64,000 nucleotides of DNA from Cephalotus follicularis. Its lineage: Eukaryota > Streptophyta > Magnoliopsida > Oxalidales > Cephalotaceae. This document shows positions 26,474 to 39,690 of the stretch, in pieces. A program made the translations under genes and the position numbers. Position 1 is the first letter of the stretch. Each line of letters starts with the position of its first letter. The stretch is taken from contig BDDD01000051.1 of the NCBI GenBank assembly GCA_001972305.1, positions 384,245 through 448,244 of the forward strand, written 5' to 3'. Under the pieces are notes generated by a model, which saw only the letters and a program-made list of their open reading frames with translations, had not been told where the DNA came from and ran no database searches.

Positions 26474-27700
26474 TCTTAATGATTATTGAAAATTCAAGAA
26501 ATTTTTTTGATTATCAATTAAAATCTAGAATTGCTACTTGATAAAATTCAATGGTATCAAAAATCTAAACAATTAGTGTTAAGTAGACTACTCAAGGGGT
26601 TGGTCACTCTCGAGACTCAAATATCCATCTACAATTTGGACGAGTTTGGACATAAATTTTAATTAAATGAACGAGTTTTGACAAAAAAAAAATTAAGGTC
26701 GTAAAAAAATCAGGTCTAGCTTAGATATGATATTAAAAAATTAGGTCTGATTTGATATTTTTAAGGGAAAAGTAAAAATAATACAACATAGCATACAAGA
26801 GTATGCTATATCATTTTTAAACACATGTTTTGTCGCACTATATTCACTATCACCTATGTTTAAATATTATCTTCAAACATAATATATATATTACTTATCT
26901 TTAAAAAAGATAAATATTTGTTTTTATTTGGTCATATGGATGGCTTGGATTGAGTAATGCTAGACCTCAAGAAAGTCTTACAAATTTTTTTATCTCGAAT
27001 GATATGACAACACTCCATAAATAACACGTGTTATCCATGTAAAATATTGAGATTCACCTTTAAAATTATTATCCACATATCATTACTGAAGAGTTACCAT
27101 GTCATTCGTAAAAAAAAGATTTATAAAACTTTGAAAACATTCAATATTATTCTATATGTTTTACCTATTTTCATATATAGTTTAAGAATTTTTTATGCGC
27201 TTGGTTGAAAAATAAAAAATCCTACCATAATTAATCTAACTAATATATATGTATGAGCTCCAATGAATATATTATTTTCACCTTTTGAGAAATAAATATA
27301 TGATTTAGGGAAACCTGTCTGTTGATTAATGTGGTTTACATAATCTCACAAATAAAATAATCCAGATACCCTCGTTTGTTCAAGAGAGCCATTTTTCAAT
27401 TCTAACCAATTTTTTGAACTCAAAGTTTTTGATTTAAATCAGCGGCAACTTTTTCGGTTAATTACATGCATTCAGGTTCATAATCCTAATTCTCGAGATT
27501 GAGGAGCATTAATTAAGAGTACATAAAATGAATAATAAAAATTTTACTGTTTATTCCTTCTTATTAAAGATCATCAACAAGATCTATAACAAAATCCCTA
27601 TTGTTAAAAGTTTTGGACTAGGTTCTTCATAACATAGCATATAAAAATGGAGCCTTTGACGCTTGTCCCACAACGTTACAAATAGATACCAAAAAGACAA
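26474..27700. other. Intergenic, 3' of the ArfGAP gene; no gene seen
   Basis: This is AT-rich sequence between the nested stack and the ArfGAP gene. I see no convincing open frame or RNA gene. The 3' untranslated region of the ArfGAP gene (minus strand) probably extends from 27970 into about 27650-27700. Confidence 0.5.
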
Positions 27701-27970
27701 GTAGTTTATAATTCGATTCCTATCTCTCTTAATACACAGCAGGAAAAAACTTTGGTTGGTTTATAAAATGTAGTAATACAATTACTTAATAAAAAAGAAC
27801 AACACTCAATCTGAAAACACCACCTGTAAGTAACTCCATCCTGAATAAGCCTGGAGTGTATTAAAAATTTGTGTCCTCTAAAGAATGTCACCATGAACTC
27901 TTTACATTCACTACACAACATATTGGCTGGTAATGTAACAAACTCAGTAATTGTTGAACACATCAATATA

Positions 27971-30900
27971 TTAAAGGATCCTATCCTGAAGGTCTGTTAT
28001 AAGAGTGGATGCGAAGGAGGTGAGCTTCTTCCCAGTCTCTCCTGCAATATTCTTAAGGGAAGAGATATCCTGTTGTGCCTGCAGGAAGAAATTAAAGATC
28101 AACCTACTGTAGAAGAATAATGCAAAATAGAGAAGAAAAGCAGAGAGGGTGAACCCAAGTTTTTTCCCAGAAGCGGAACATAAAACATTCAATACCACAA
28201 ATACAACATAGATCATCAACCTTATCGATAGATATTCAGGCAATTAAATAACACCAGAACATTGCAAAGCATACCTGGAACGAAAGACGGTTGATAAGGT
28301 CACTAGCAGCAAGATCAAGAGAAGAATCATCTGAGCTATGACCAAAAAGATCAGCGCTAGAGATGGCTGTGGAACCCTGGAAATATATATCAATTAATGA
28401 CATTGGCAAACACATTATGTGATTCTCATTGTGCTGGCAAGCAAATTAAGGAAACATTATTCCTAATCATATATGCATATTAAAACTTCAGCATTCTAAA
28501 GGATTTAATAGTATAGTTTCACATTATAGAAACAATTCAGGGGCTGCATCATGAAAGCAGCTAGTTAGCTGATTTGACCAAGCAGAATATAAGTAACTAA
28601 TAATATGGATTGCATGCAAAAATCAATTTGTAAGGGATGAAAAAATCAAAGAATTCTAAATAGACTATCACTTGAAGGAAATAAAACCAATAAATTCCCC
28701 ATAAGTCAGAAAAAGTAGTAGCACATACAGAGAATTTCTGCAAAGAAACTTGAGCATCATGGCCAGCTTTGTTCTGGTCCCCAAAATATTGCGCTGATGA
28801 AATGGACTTTGCATTTGAGAACTTCTTCCTTGCTTCATCAGTTTCCTGAATCTGAAAGTTATACGTGGTAAGCAAAAAAAAAAGGAACACGAATGACACA
28901 GACTGAAAAAAAAGATCAAAGAATGATTGGCAACATCCAAAAGCACAAAAGAACAATTGATAGCAACATGCCACCATCCTTCATCAAAATTGAGCTAGGT
29001 ACAAAAACAGATGAGTTCATCTTAAAGCATAACCGTCGTGATCAAAACTCATCAGTTCAGATGATTCAGTACAATAAAAACCATTTCCAATTATAGTAGG
29101 TACCATAATATCGGCAGAAGTGATCCCAATGAAAATATAATAACACTTGCAAAAATACAATATCACTTACAGGTGTGTCTGTTTGGAACCAACTCATGAT
29201 GAATTAAATAGTATTGATTTTTACATATCAACTAAAGTGGAAATTATAAATGAAATTCAATTCCTTTCGTTGTTTGGTATGAAAGAGAAATAAATTACAT
29301 AAAAAACCAAACACATACTTGGGTGGGATGAACAGAATTCAAATTCAATTAAGTTGTCCAAACCACAGGTTCCCACACAGAATTCAGAATAGAAGATAAT
29401 CATAAAAAAAAAAAAAACAGCAAACCCACACTATACATCAATGCTTTTAATCAATATATACACACAAGAAGCCAACATGAACTAATGAAATTTTCTAAGC
29501 AATTTAATCATGATAGCATCGATATTGCACTGATATCACTACTAAGCACAGGCATAGCATAGCGCAAACTAATTTTGCCAGCCATTTTAAGCATAAAACA
29601 AAGATTATAAACTTACTTGCACTTTCGAGGAATTTGAGCTTGCTTTTTTTGGGAAACCGCTATCCATTCCAAAGTCTGCAAAAAAGCTTGATGCCTTGGG
29701 TGGAGACACATGGCTAAGCACTTGTGGTCCACCAGAACTCAACTCAGCAGATTGGACATTGTCCACATACTCAAAGCGAGATGCAAAAGAAGAGTCAACC
29801 GGCGAGGTGTTGTTAATTGGGGATGAAACTGGTATAACAGGTTCTTCAGGCTTCTGGTCATAAAGACTTTCGTTTGGCTACATTCAATGAAACTGTTTGT
29901 TTAGGAAATAGGCATTCCAATTAACCATGGATAACCAGGTAACATCAAACCAAGATATCCTCAAAGAAACTTCTGCAGATAATCAGTAAAGTAAACACCT
30001 ACCCTTGTAGTAAGCTTTCTAGCACCAAGCCCCCCGGTTTTCCCAGTTTTCTTTGCACCAAGAGGCTTCTTGACAGAAGTGGTAACAATTGAATGAAAAG
30101 CTTTTGGCGAGGCAGGCTTCTCCTGCTTTAATAAAGAACTTTCTTTAGAAGATTCATTAATCTTGACATCAGGAAGTCCATTACTTGCTTGTGCCGCAGA
30201 CTGAGAAGTAACAGGTGATGTTGGCAAACCTGCCTCTTCAGCCATACTTTTAGCAACTTCTTTTGAAAGCATTTGCTTGTATAATTTGGCAGCTCTTGAA
30301 GTATACTTGGCCTCAATTTTGCCTCCATCAGTCCACCCGTGCTGTTTAAAGAAAACCTGTGCACGGTTGTTTCCCCCAAAGGACATCGTTCTCAACTGCT
30401 CAGAACTCCATGAGTCTAAATTTGTAGACCTACATAAAGAAATCAACAAAATTAATAATTAATAAGTGCAGACAAGATGAATGTCAATGATATAGGAGCC
30501 TCACAACATCAGCACCAGCACAGAAGCAGCGCAACCAAATCACTGAAATACTATTCAATTCAATAGTACACAACTAAACCACCCCCACCGCACAACATAA
30601 TAGGCATGTAGCAGGAACCACCATCTAAAGGTGTTCTCACTGTATTTGCTGGTAATTCTACTCAATTACCAGAAAGAATTCCTGAGGAAATATTTAGCAA
30701 TTAATTTTGGTCAAAAGACAGACCACATAATTCTTTTTCCTTTTGATAAACATGGTGCACAAATAATATACATGATATACAGCAATTCAACTGAATCATA
30801 TTTAAACCAAAGCGCCCTTCTTTTAACAAAACAGAATTTCCGAAAAAGAGTAGTCACCTCAACTTGAGCATAGTTGAATCATTCAAACTTATGATTCAAA

Positions 30901-32330
30901 TATTACGTGTGAACATGGTGCAAATTTTCAAACTCTATTGAAAGACTGTAGGGATTGCAACTGAACAATCAACTTTTTGTTGTACGCCTACACCTCTCCT
31001 ACCACACAGCATGATTTTAAACCAAACAGTAAATATTTCAAGAAATATAGGAAGCATGCGATAACCTTACATTAGTCCAATGCAAGATCCTATTTATATA
31101 AAATAAAAGACGCCACTGCTTGGCTATTGGCCTAAAAACTGTTCACCATTGAAAAGCAGAATATTACAGCAGGCCTTCAAAACAGAATTTAAGGGTTTTT
31201 TTTTTTTTGAGTCTTCAGACAAATTCCTGAAAAATACAGACAATTATCAACAAACATCAAAAGTTGTCTTTTAAATTGTAACCATTAAACATGGCCCATA
31301 ACATACCTAACATGGTCACAAATTGCAACATTTAAAGCAGTCCCTAGAGAGCTGAAAAGGAAAACCTTTGACAGCATATGGGAAATAAAAATAAGACTGT
31401 CCCAAATCAAATTGGCACTCTTTACAAAGTCAAGAAACTAGATCCTCCCACAACAAACCAAATTCAAATAATACCATCTGTTATTCTTTCTCCAAAAGTA
31501 TTCCTTCCATCTCATTTACGGTTCCAACAAATAATTCAAAATCTTTCACATAACAAGACGTCCAGACTTGACATTAACACTACCCACATGACCAAATCCA
31601 ATGCCAAAGTAGTCAGATTAAAAAAGTTTGTAATAATAACAAATCGAGAGATATCTATTACCACTGACACAAACAGCCACATGCTACTTCAATATATATT
31701 TAGCTAATTCAATACAGAAGCAAAATTCGTATCTACTATTTAATAACTAAAAACATAAATCAGCCACATGTCAACCACACAAAAGGGTATCTCAAAAAAC
31801 ATAAATCAGTCACATGTCAACCACACAAAAGGGTATCTCAAAAACCATAAAGAAAAGTTCAAAGCTTTATACCCAAACAAATCAGCAAATCAAGCACACG
31901 AAAAGTCGAAAAGCAATAAAGTTTTTATTTAAAAATAAATAAATTTCAAAGATTACCTCACGAAGCTAACGTGTACACCGAGACTCCGGTGAACAGCAGA
32001 GCAATCGATGCAGAGAAAGATCCCATATGTAACAGATGCCCATCCTGGGTTCTTTGCATTACAATCAAAGCACATCTACAACAACAACAACAACAAAACA
32101 AAACAAATAAATAGATAAATAAATAAAACATATACGCATTACTAAATTCCAAGATCCAATATCAGAGTTTCCAGATCTGAATCAGATCTAAAATCGAACT
32201 CAACAATCAGATCAAGAAAACAGATAAAAAAAAAAGAAAAAAAAGAAAAAAACAAACAAACCTTGTTTTCAGATTTCGATTTCAGTTTTTTGAAAACAAC
32301 GATCTTGTCATAGAAACTTTCGGAGGCCAT
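27971..32330 (-). CDS. AGD8: ArfGAP, AGD8/AGD9-like (ArfGAP2/3 family), seven coding exons
   Basis: The protein is a GTPase-activating protein for ADP-ribosylation factor. In the plant AGD8/9/10 (ArfGAP2/3-like) class it acts on Golgi/COPI membranes. Coding exons on the minus strand are 32330-32262, 32075-31957, 30429-30003, 29877-29617, 28851-28729, 28376-28275 and 28078-27971. All have GT-AG borders and the reading frame is kept, giving 402 residues. The start [19 protein letters not shown] fits the family. Residues 28-51 form the zinc finger CX2CX16CX2C (CFDC...CIDC), and the following HRSLGVH contains the catalytic arginine. Further family blocks are [54 protein letters not shown] and [12 protein letters not shown]. 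No break is seen and the length matches Arabidopsis AGD8/9. I recognise the family firmly, but AGD8 versus AGD9 is not resolved. Confidence 0.95.
29165..29380. mobile_element. Possible small MITE in intron 4 of the ArfGAP gene
   Basis: The stretch opens with GGTGTGTCTGTTTGGAAC and closes with CCAAACCACAGGTTCCCA. These read as loosely matching inverted ends, and an inner TTGTTTGGTAT / ACCAAACACATA pair adds to this. Such ends are common in hAT-like MITEs. The inverted ends are imperfect and no clear target duplication was found, so this is tentative. Confidence 0.3.
31751..31842. repeat. 46 bp tandem duplication in intron 2 of the ArfGAP gene
   Basis: Two nearly identical 46 bp units (31751-31796 and 31797-31842) each contain CACATGTCAACCACACAAAA. 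They lie in the 1527 bp intron 2 and do not affect the coding sequence. Confidence 0.85.
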
Positions 32331-32749
32331 GTTAGAATTACAAAATAAACAGAGAGAGAGAGAGAGAGAGCTGCTGCCAAACTCTCTCCGTAAATGAGAG
32401 AGATATTATTAGAAACGCAGAAATGACTTTTTTCCTAATTTTGATTTTGATTTGTTTTTTTTATAGAGGGCTTTTATTTGGTCATTTTTGTTGATTGACT
32501 ATAGTGCCCTTCGTGTTTTGGGCTTCTCGTTGTGATTGTATTTGTTAATTAGAATTGATATTTTCTGATCAACCAAAAAAAATTAAAAAAATTATTTTTT
32601 TAATCCAATAGACATTGCATTGATGCGGTAAAAAATGTTTTATCAAATACAATAGAGGATCTCATTTGTGTTAAATAATGTATGGTAAAAAGGATTTTAC
32701 AGAAATTAAAAAATAATAACAAAAAAATGGTTTATTAATTCAAAATTAT
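32331..32749 (-). promoter_or_regulatory. 5' leader and presumed promoter of the ArfGAP gene
   Basis: Upstream of the ATG at 32330 the leader carries an (AG)n run on the plus strand (32351-32370), which reads as a CT-rich leader on the minus strand, a frequent feature of plant 5' UTRs. Beyond it is AT-rich sequence up to the Copia element I at 32750, so any longer promoter would run into that element. No specific operator is recognised. Confidence 0.45.
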
Positions 32750-33489
32750 TGTAAAATTGTCAACAAATTAATAGTGAATTACTATTCCAACAACCAATCA
32801 CTATTCTAACAACCCCTAAACTCCTATAAATAAGAATGTATGGTTAAGAATCATAATAAGAAAATCTTTTATTCCCTCTCATTCTCTCTCTTGATCTCTA
32901 TATACTGCAATCTTCTTTTGCTAGTTAATCCTACAAGTTTATAACACGTTACCAGCATGAGACTCTATCTAATTGAGATTTGAGATAATTTAAATTAGTT
33001 TCTCATATATATATGTACATATATATATATATATATAATAACAGAGATTAACGGTTCCATCGATTGGTCGGAATACCGCCTATGTGTGGAAACGTATATT
33101 ATATATATATAATAAAGTTTCGCGGTTTCATCGTTTGTACGGAGTACCGACGACGTATGAAAACGTATGTCTATATTATTACTTTAGCATATTACTTATA
33201 TATGCCGATCATCATATAAGTGGTGTGCAACATTATTATGATTTACTGTTCTTGAGGTACCATTTGTCTACTGGAATTGCCCGAGACTTAATGGGAACCT
33301 ATATGTTTAATACTTAACGGTATCACCTTACGATGTATATGTGAGAACCCGTTTACAGTTTTATATATTTACATTATTTACTTTATGATCATTTTTAATT
33401 ATTGTAATTATCTAATACTTGATCTATTTAATAATGTAAGTAAGGATATTATCATATATCTATATATATTTAATCTTGGAAACGGTTAT

Positions 33490-33660
33490 CATCACTTGAA
33501 GTGGTGACTTAGTGGTAGGAAGCCGCTTATTCATACATGAGGTCCGGCGTTCGAGTCTCGGCAAGCCTCATTATGCTCAAGTAGTCTCATGCCCTGATTA
33601 AATCAGGAGAACGTGAGCGTGACCTATAATTGCACCAATGAGGTCCCAAATTTTTTTTAT
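33490..33660 (+). mobile_element. tRNA-derived SINE in the leader of element I
   Basis: A pol III-type A box (TGACTTAGTGGTA, 33504-33517) is followed about 45 bp later by a B box (GCGTTCGAGTCTC, 33547-33559). A non-tRNA body and a terminal T run (about 33650-33658) come next. This is the layout of plant tRNA-related SINEs such as Au-like families. It lies in the untranslated leader between the 5' LTR and gag of element I. Exact ends are uncertain because no clear target duplication was identified. Confidence 0.7.
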
Positions 33661-33727
33661 TGGAGTAAACTTTGTTTATTTATTATGATTAAATAACATT
33701 TATTTTATCTTTTAATTCAGTGTAAAA

Positions 33728-36700
33728 ATGACAAACATTGAAAATTAGAAATTCATTGTCCTTGATATTTCTGGAAAGAATTATCTATCTTGGGTACTTG
33801 ATGTGAAACTGCATTTGAGTGCTAAGAAATTAAGACACACAATTGAGGAAGAAAATGCAGTAACAAATGAGGAACGCGCCACTACATTGATTTTCTTAAG
33901 GCATCATATTGATGATGGCCTAAAATATGAATATCTAACTATTGAAAATCTACTTGAATTGTGGCAAAACCTAAATGATAGGTTTGAGCACTTGAAAGCT
34001 GTTGTACTGCCAAAGACATTGAATGATTGGTCACAGCTACAATTTCAGGATTTTAAAACAGTTTCGGAATATAATTCTACATTGTTTAAAATTGTATCAC
34101 AATTAAAGATGTGTGGTAAAGTTATCACCGAGGATATGTTGCTGGAGAAAACATATCGAACATTTCATGCATCCAATGTGTTACTGCAACAACAATATAA
34201 TTTGCACGGGTTCAAGAAATATCGTGAACTAATTGGATCTTTTCTTATTGCGGAGCAAAATAATGAATTACTCCTGCAAAATTATGACAGTCGTCCGACT
34301 GGTTCAGCCTCTTTACCAGAGGTAAACGCAACTTCATCCCATTTTGGAGGACGAGGAAGAGGACGTGGCAATGGAAGAAATCAAAATTTCTTGGGGCCAC
34401 ATAATAACAATAGCATGAAATGGCAGAATCATGATACAAAACAACGTCAAAAGTGGCGTAATCCTGGACAATCCAACAATGTTGGACAAGCTCAAAGTAA
34501 AAAGGGAAATTGCAATCGATGTGGTATGGAAGATCATTGGTACCGTGCTTGTCGCACAGTGAAGCATTAGGTAGACTTGTACCAAGCCTCTCTAAAAGAG
34601 AAAGGCAAACAAGTTGAAATAAATTTTATCGGTCATTGTAATACTTTGGAAACTACACAATCAGACCTTGTTTCAATGGGTACAACTCATTTAGACATTG
34701 CTGATTTCTTAACTGATCCAAATGAGAAAATGGACCAAGTGATTGACGACGAAGACTTCCATCTTGGTTGATATTGTATGCCATTATTTTAATATTTATC
34801 ACTTTTGAATAAAGTGCTTATAAAGTAATAAATGTAACATAGTTATATTTATTAATAACATGTGTGTTTTTATCTATAGATCATCATACAATGAATATTG
34901 GAGATATATGCATAGCTGACAGTGCAACAACACACACACAATACTCTAGAATGAAAAGTATTTTTCACATTTAACAATAGCAAAGGCTAATGTTTGAACA
35001 ATTTCTGGTACATCAGATCTAATTGAAGGTTCTGGGATGATTACCTTTGTGTTATCAAATGGAACACAAATGTGCATAACAGATGCTTTATATTCGACAA
35101 AGTCTAGAAGAAACTTGTTTAGTTTCAAAGATATTAGCCTTAATGGTTATCATATTGAAACCACAAATGAAAATGGCCAAGAATATCTCTATATCACTGG
35201 TAATGCTTCCGGCCGAAAGCAAATATTGGAGAAACTCTCTGGACTTTCTCATGGGCTATACATTATGAAAATTAAAGCAATTGAATCTCATAATGTTGTG
35301 GATTCAAAAGTCATAGACTTAAAAGGGTTCATGATTTGGCATGAACGACTAGGCCACCCAAGTGTGACAATGATGCGTCGAATAATTGAAACTTCACATG
35401 GCCATCCACTTAAAAAGCAGAAAATGCTATTGAATAATGAGAACCATTGCGTTGTTTGTTAGCAAGGAAAACTCATTATAAGACCATCTACAACAAAAGT
35501 GGTTGTAGAATCTCTAAAATTCTTAGAGAGAATTCAATGAGATATTTGTGGACCGATTAATCCATCATCTGGATAATTTCGGTATTTCATGGTCTTAATA
35601 GATGCATCGACAAGATGGTCGCGTGTATGCTTACTTTCAACTCGCAATGTTGCATTTGCAAGACTATTTGCTCAAATAAATAAATTACGAGCACAATTTC
35701 CAGATCATCCTACAAAGTCTATTCGGCTAGATAATGCTGCTGAATTTTGTTCCAAAGCATTTGATGAATATTGTATGACAATAGGAATTGCCATTAAACA
35801 TCCTGTTCCTCACGTACACACTCAAAATGGGTTAGCCGAATCTCTTATAAAGAGACTTCAATTGATTGCTCATCCTTTGTTGATGAGGTCAAAGTTACCC
35901 ATTTCAGCTTGGGGACATGCGATATTGCATGTTGCGGCTCTTATACGTATAAGACCGACTGCATATCATAAATATTCTCCATTTCAACTTTTTCTTGGTC
36001 AAGAACCAAACATATCCCACTTAATAGTGTTTGGATGTGCAGTATATGTCCCTATTTCACCTACTTAGTGGAGTAAGATGGGACCACAACGCATACTTGG
36101 CATTTATATGGGATTTGATTCTCCATCAATTATAAGGTATCTTGAGCCATTAACACGTGACATGTTTACTGCACGTTATGCAGACTGTCACTTTGATGAA
36201 TTGGTTTTCCCAGTGTTAGGGGGAGACAAGATTTTATTGAAAAATGAAAATGAAAATTCATGGAAAGCATCAAGATTACATAGTTTTGATCAACGTACAA
36301 ATGAATGTGAACTACAAGTTCAAAAGATCATTAATTTACAAAATATTGCTAATCAAATGCCAGATGCATTTAATGATGCTCAAAAAGTGATAAAATCTTA
36401 TATACCAGCTGTGAATACTCCAGCAAGAATTGATATATCTAAAGCTAGTGAAAGCTCAATCGATATATTAAAGTCTAAACCACAGTTGAAACGAGGTAGA
36501 CCAATTGGTGCTAAAGATATTGTATCACGAAAATGAAAGGCAAATAAGGGTGGTGTACAAAACCCTGTTATAACATTAACACAAGATAATGTGTTATTTC
36601 CATAACCCACATTGACTCTAGAAAGAGTACAAATCCATGAAGAGGCTGTGGGATTTCAAAATCAAGAAGTCTCCATTAATTATGCATATAATGAACAAAT

Positions 36701-38385
36701 ATGGAATCGAGATGAAATTATAGTTAATGACAAGTTTGCCTATATCGTTGCATTGGATATTGCAAATCCTGTTATGGATCCTGAACCACAAAGTGTTGAA
36801 CAATGTCAACAAAGAAATGATTGGCCAAAATGGAAAGATGCAATACAAGCAGAGTTGCAATCTTTGTCTAAACGAGAAGTATTTGGACCAATAATTTAAA
36901 CACCAAATGGTGTAACCCCTGTTGGATTCAGATGGATATTTGTTTGAAAATGAAATGAGAAAAATGAAATTGTGAGATACAAAGCAAGGCTTGTAGCTCA
37001 AGGGTTCTCACAGAGACCGGGTATTAACTACTAGGAAACATATTCTCGAGTTATTTATGGAATCACTTTTCTATTCCTAATTAGTATGGCTGCTTCGAAC
37101 AGACTTGAAACTCGTCTTATGGACGTAGTAACAATATACTTATATGGATCACTTGATAGTGACATATACATGAGAATTCCTGATGGATTTAAAGTTCCTG
37201 AATCGAACAAATCTCGCCACATGTATTCAATTAAACAACAACGTTCGTTGTATGGATTGAAACAATCTGGTCGAATGTGGTACAATCGATTAAGTGAATA
37301 TTTGATCAAAGAAGGGTATACAAACGATCAAATATGTTCATGTATTTTTATCAAAAAATCTAATGATGGATTTGCTATTATTACAGTATATGTGGATGAC
37401 TTAAATCTTGTAGGTACTTCTGAAGAACTTACAAAGACTGCTACCTATTTAAAAGGTGAATTTGAAATGAAAGATCTTGGAAAAACAAAATTTTGTCTTG
37501 GTATACAGGTGGAGCATATATCATCTAGGATTTTCATCCATCAATCCACATACACTGAAAAGATTCTTAGTCGATTCAACATGGACAAAGCTTATCCTTT
37601 GAGCACTCCAATGGTAGTTTGATCACTTGATGTCAAGAAAGATCCATTTCGTCTTCAAGAAGAAGGAAAAGAAATCCTTGGACCTGAAGTTCCTTATCTT
37701 AGCGCAATTGGAGCACTATTGTATCTTGCAAATTGCACAAGACCTGATATTGCATTCTTTATCAATTTACTAGCAAGATATAGCTCTACACCAACGAGAA
37801 GGCACTGGAATGGAACACATAATGCGCTATCTGCGTGAAAGCACTGATATGAGTCTATTTTATCAAAGGAGAACAAAAATAACATTGATTGGATATGCTG
37901 ATGCGAGATACTTGTCTGATCCACATAAAGCAAGATCACAAACTAGTTATGTCTTTACATTTTATGACACTGTTATATCATCGTGATCAACAAAACAGAC
38001 AATGACAGCAACTTCTTCGAATCATTCAGAAATCCTTACAATTCATGAAGCAAGCCGAGAATGTATATGGTTGAGATCAATGATTCAACATATACAAGAA
38101 TCGTGTGGACTATCCTCGATTATAAATAATCTCACAGTAATATATGAAGATAATGCTGCTTGTATCACACAACTCAGAGGAGGATATATCAAGGGTGATC
38201 GAACGAAACATATTTCACCAAAATTCTTCTACACCTATGAGCTTCAGAAAAATGGTGATATTGATGTACAACAAATCCGATCAAATGACAATTTAGCGGA
38301 TTTATTTACGAAGGCATTACCAGGTACTACATTCAAGAAGCTCAGACATGATATTGTGATGCGTCAGATTAAAGATCTTCATTAA
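33728..38385 (+). pseudogene. gag-pol remains of Copia element I
   Basis: Gag spans about 33728-34570 and ends in a zinc knuckle (CNRCGMEDHWYRAC). A protease-like block lies at about 34888-35000. Integrase with its pre-integrase region (WHERLGHPSVTMMRRII) runs about 35330-36100, reverse transcriptase about 36800-37620 (YGLKQSGRMWYNRL, YVDDLNLVGT) and RNase H about 37650-38385 (TATSSNHSE, NLADLFTKALP). Integrase before RT identifies Ty1/Copia. It is a fossil with about ten breaks. Confidence 0.9.
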
Positions 38386-38753
38386 TACAGTTCAAGAACT
38401 TGTGAAGTTTTGTTTCAGGGGGAGACTGTACTCTTTTTCCTCGCAAAGGTTTTTATCCCAATGAGTTTTTCCTAGCAAGGTTTTAACGAGGCAGTCATAG
38501 TAATATGGAATAGAAATTCCAGGGGGAGTATTGTAAAATTGTCAATAAATGAATAGTGAATTACTATTCCAACAACCAAACACTATTCCAACAACCCCTC
38601 TAAACTCCTATAAATAGGAATGTATTATTAAAAAGAAGTTAAGGAATTCATAATAAAAAAATCTCTTATTCTCTCTTATTCTCTCTTATTCTCTCTTTTG
38701 ATCTCTATATACTGCAATCTTCTTTTGCTAGTTAATCATACAAGTTTATAACA

Positions 38754-39339
38754 AAAATGATTTACTTTGGATAGGAAATTTTACGAATAATAGAAAATGA
38801 AAAATGATCCAAAATGGTAAATATGCAAGACTAACAGTTTAATAAGTGTGGTTTAGAAGTTGTAGGATAAAATATACCATTTTATTCTACTTTTTTTTAT
38901 ATAGGTGGCAAAATGTATTAATTGTATCGAGTTTTATATATTTTCAATGATAAAACTTAATGAATCTATTAAATTTTTATATTTATATGATAATTAAAAA
39001 GTTTGTTTACATAAAATTTATGATAACAAATTTTAGCTTACAAACAAGAAGACTTTTTACATCGAAATATTATTAAATTTTATAAAAGTAGCAAAAACTA
39101 GCTATTAATATATAATTGACTAAATTTAATAGAATTTATTTTGTTTTAATGATAACTTTTCATAGTTGCCTAATCTATAAGTTAGTGAATAGTATAATAT
39201 AGCAATATTCATTGGAAGAAAATTTGTCATATAAACTTTGACAGATTCGTTAAGTTTTATAAGTGAAACTACATATAATCCAATACAATCAACTTGTTTT
39301 GTCACCTCTAATTGTAGAGGTTATATGTATTTTTGGATG
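38754..39339. other. AT-rich intergenic stretch, nothing recognised
   Basis: This is AT-rich sequence between element I and the fold-back element. I see no open frame with family motifs and no RNA gene. Confidence 0.5.
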
Positions 39340-39690
39340 GGAATGTGACAGTTTCCTTTTCCCTTAAATTCCCGTTTAAACAATTAGTTTTACAAATATA
39401 ATCGTTAGATGTGATAATCTATATATGTAAATCATCTATGTAAATTTTCGAGTGAATTAAATATCTCTAAATATTTCATTTTTCTATAACAATTTTAACC
39501 GTTAAGTCAATTACAATTATGATGGTTAAAATTGTTATAAGAAGATGAAATAGTTACAGATATTCAATTCATTTGCAAATTTACACAAATGATCTACATA
39601 TATAGACTATCACATCTAACAGTTGGATTTGGAAACGAGTTGTTTGAATTTGAATTTAAGAGAAAAAGAAGTTGTCATTTTCTTTTAAAT
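39340..39690. mobile_element. Fold-back MITE (long inverted repeat)
   Basis: The left arm (about 39340-39510) and right arm (about 39520-39690) are inverted copies over most of their length. The left has GTTAGATGTGATAATCTATA and the reverse complement of the right has GTTAGATGTGATAGTCTATA. Both arms also share TATAACAATTTTAACC next to a short central loop. Such a hairpin is typical of fold-back or Mutator-like MITEs with long terminal inverted repeats. No transposase is present. No clear target duplication was found. Arm mismatches suggest moderate age. Confidence 0.75.

Larger units (their letters stand above)
32750..38753 (+). mobile_element. Element I: Ty1/Copia retrotransposon, both LTRs, coding broken
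   Basis: It has short LTRs at 32750-32946 and 38532-38753, both starting TGTAAAATTGTCAA and ending GTTTATAACA, each with a TATA box (TATAAATA at 32825 and 38609). The 5' LTR is followed by ACGTTACCAGCATGAG, a half-tRNA-type Copia primer site. The 3' LTR is preceded by the purine tract AGGGGGAG. Gag-pol is on the plus strand with about ten breaks. A SINE sits in the leader. The LTRs differ noticeably and no clean target duplication is seen, so the copy is old. Confidence 0.85.

Noticed and set aside
30277-30462. Plus-strand open frames over the ArfGAP exons
   Set aside because: They are antisense shadows of confirmed coding exons.
33504-33560. tRNA gene
   Set aside because: A and B boxes are present but the sequence does not fold as a cloverleaf and continues into a non-tRNA body with a T run, so it was called a SINE.
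32745-38758. Target duplication for element I
   Set aside because: ATTAT on the left and AAAAT on the right do not match well enough to claim.
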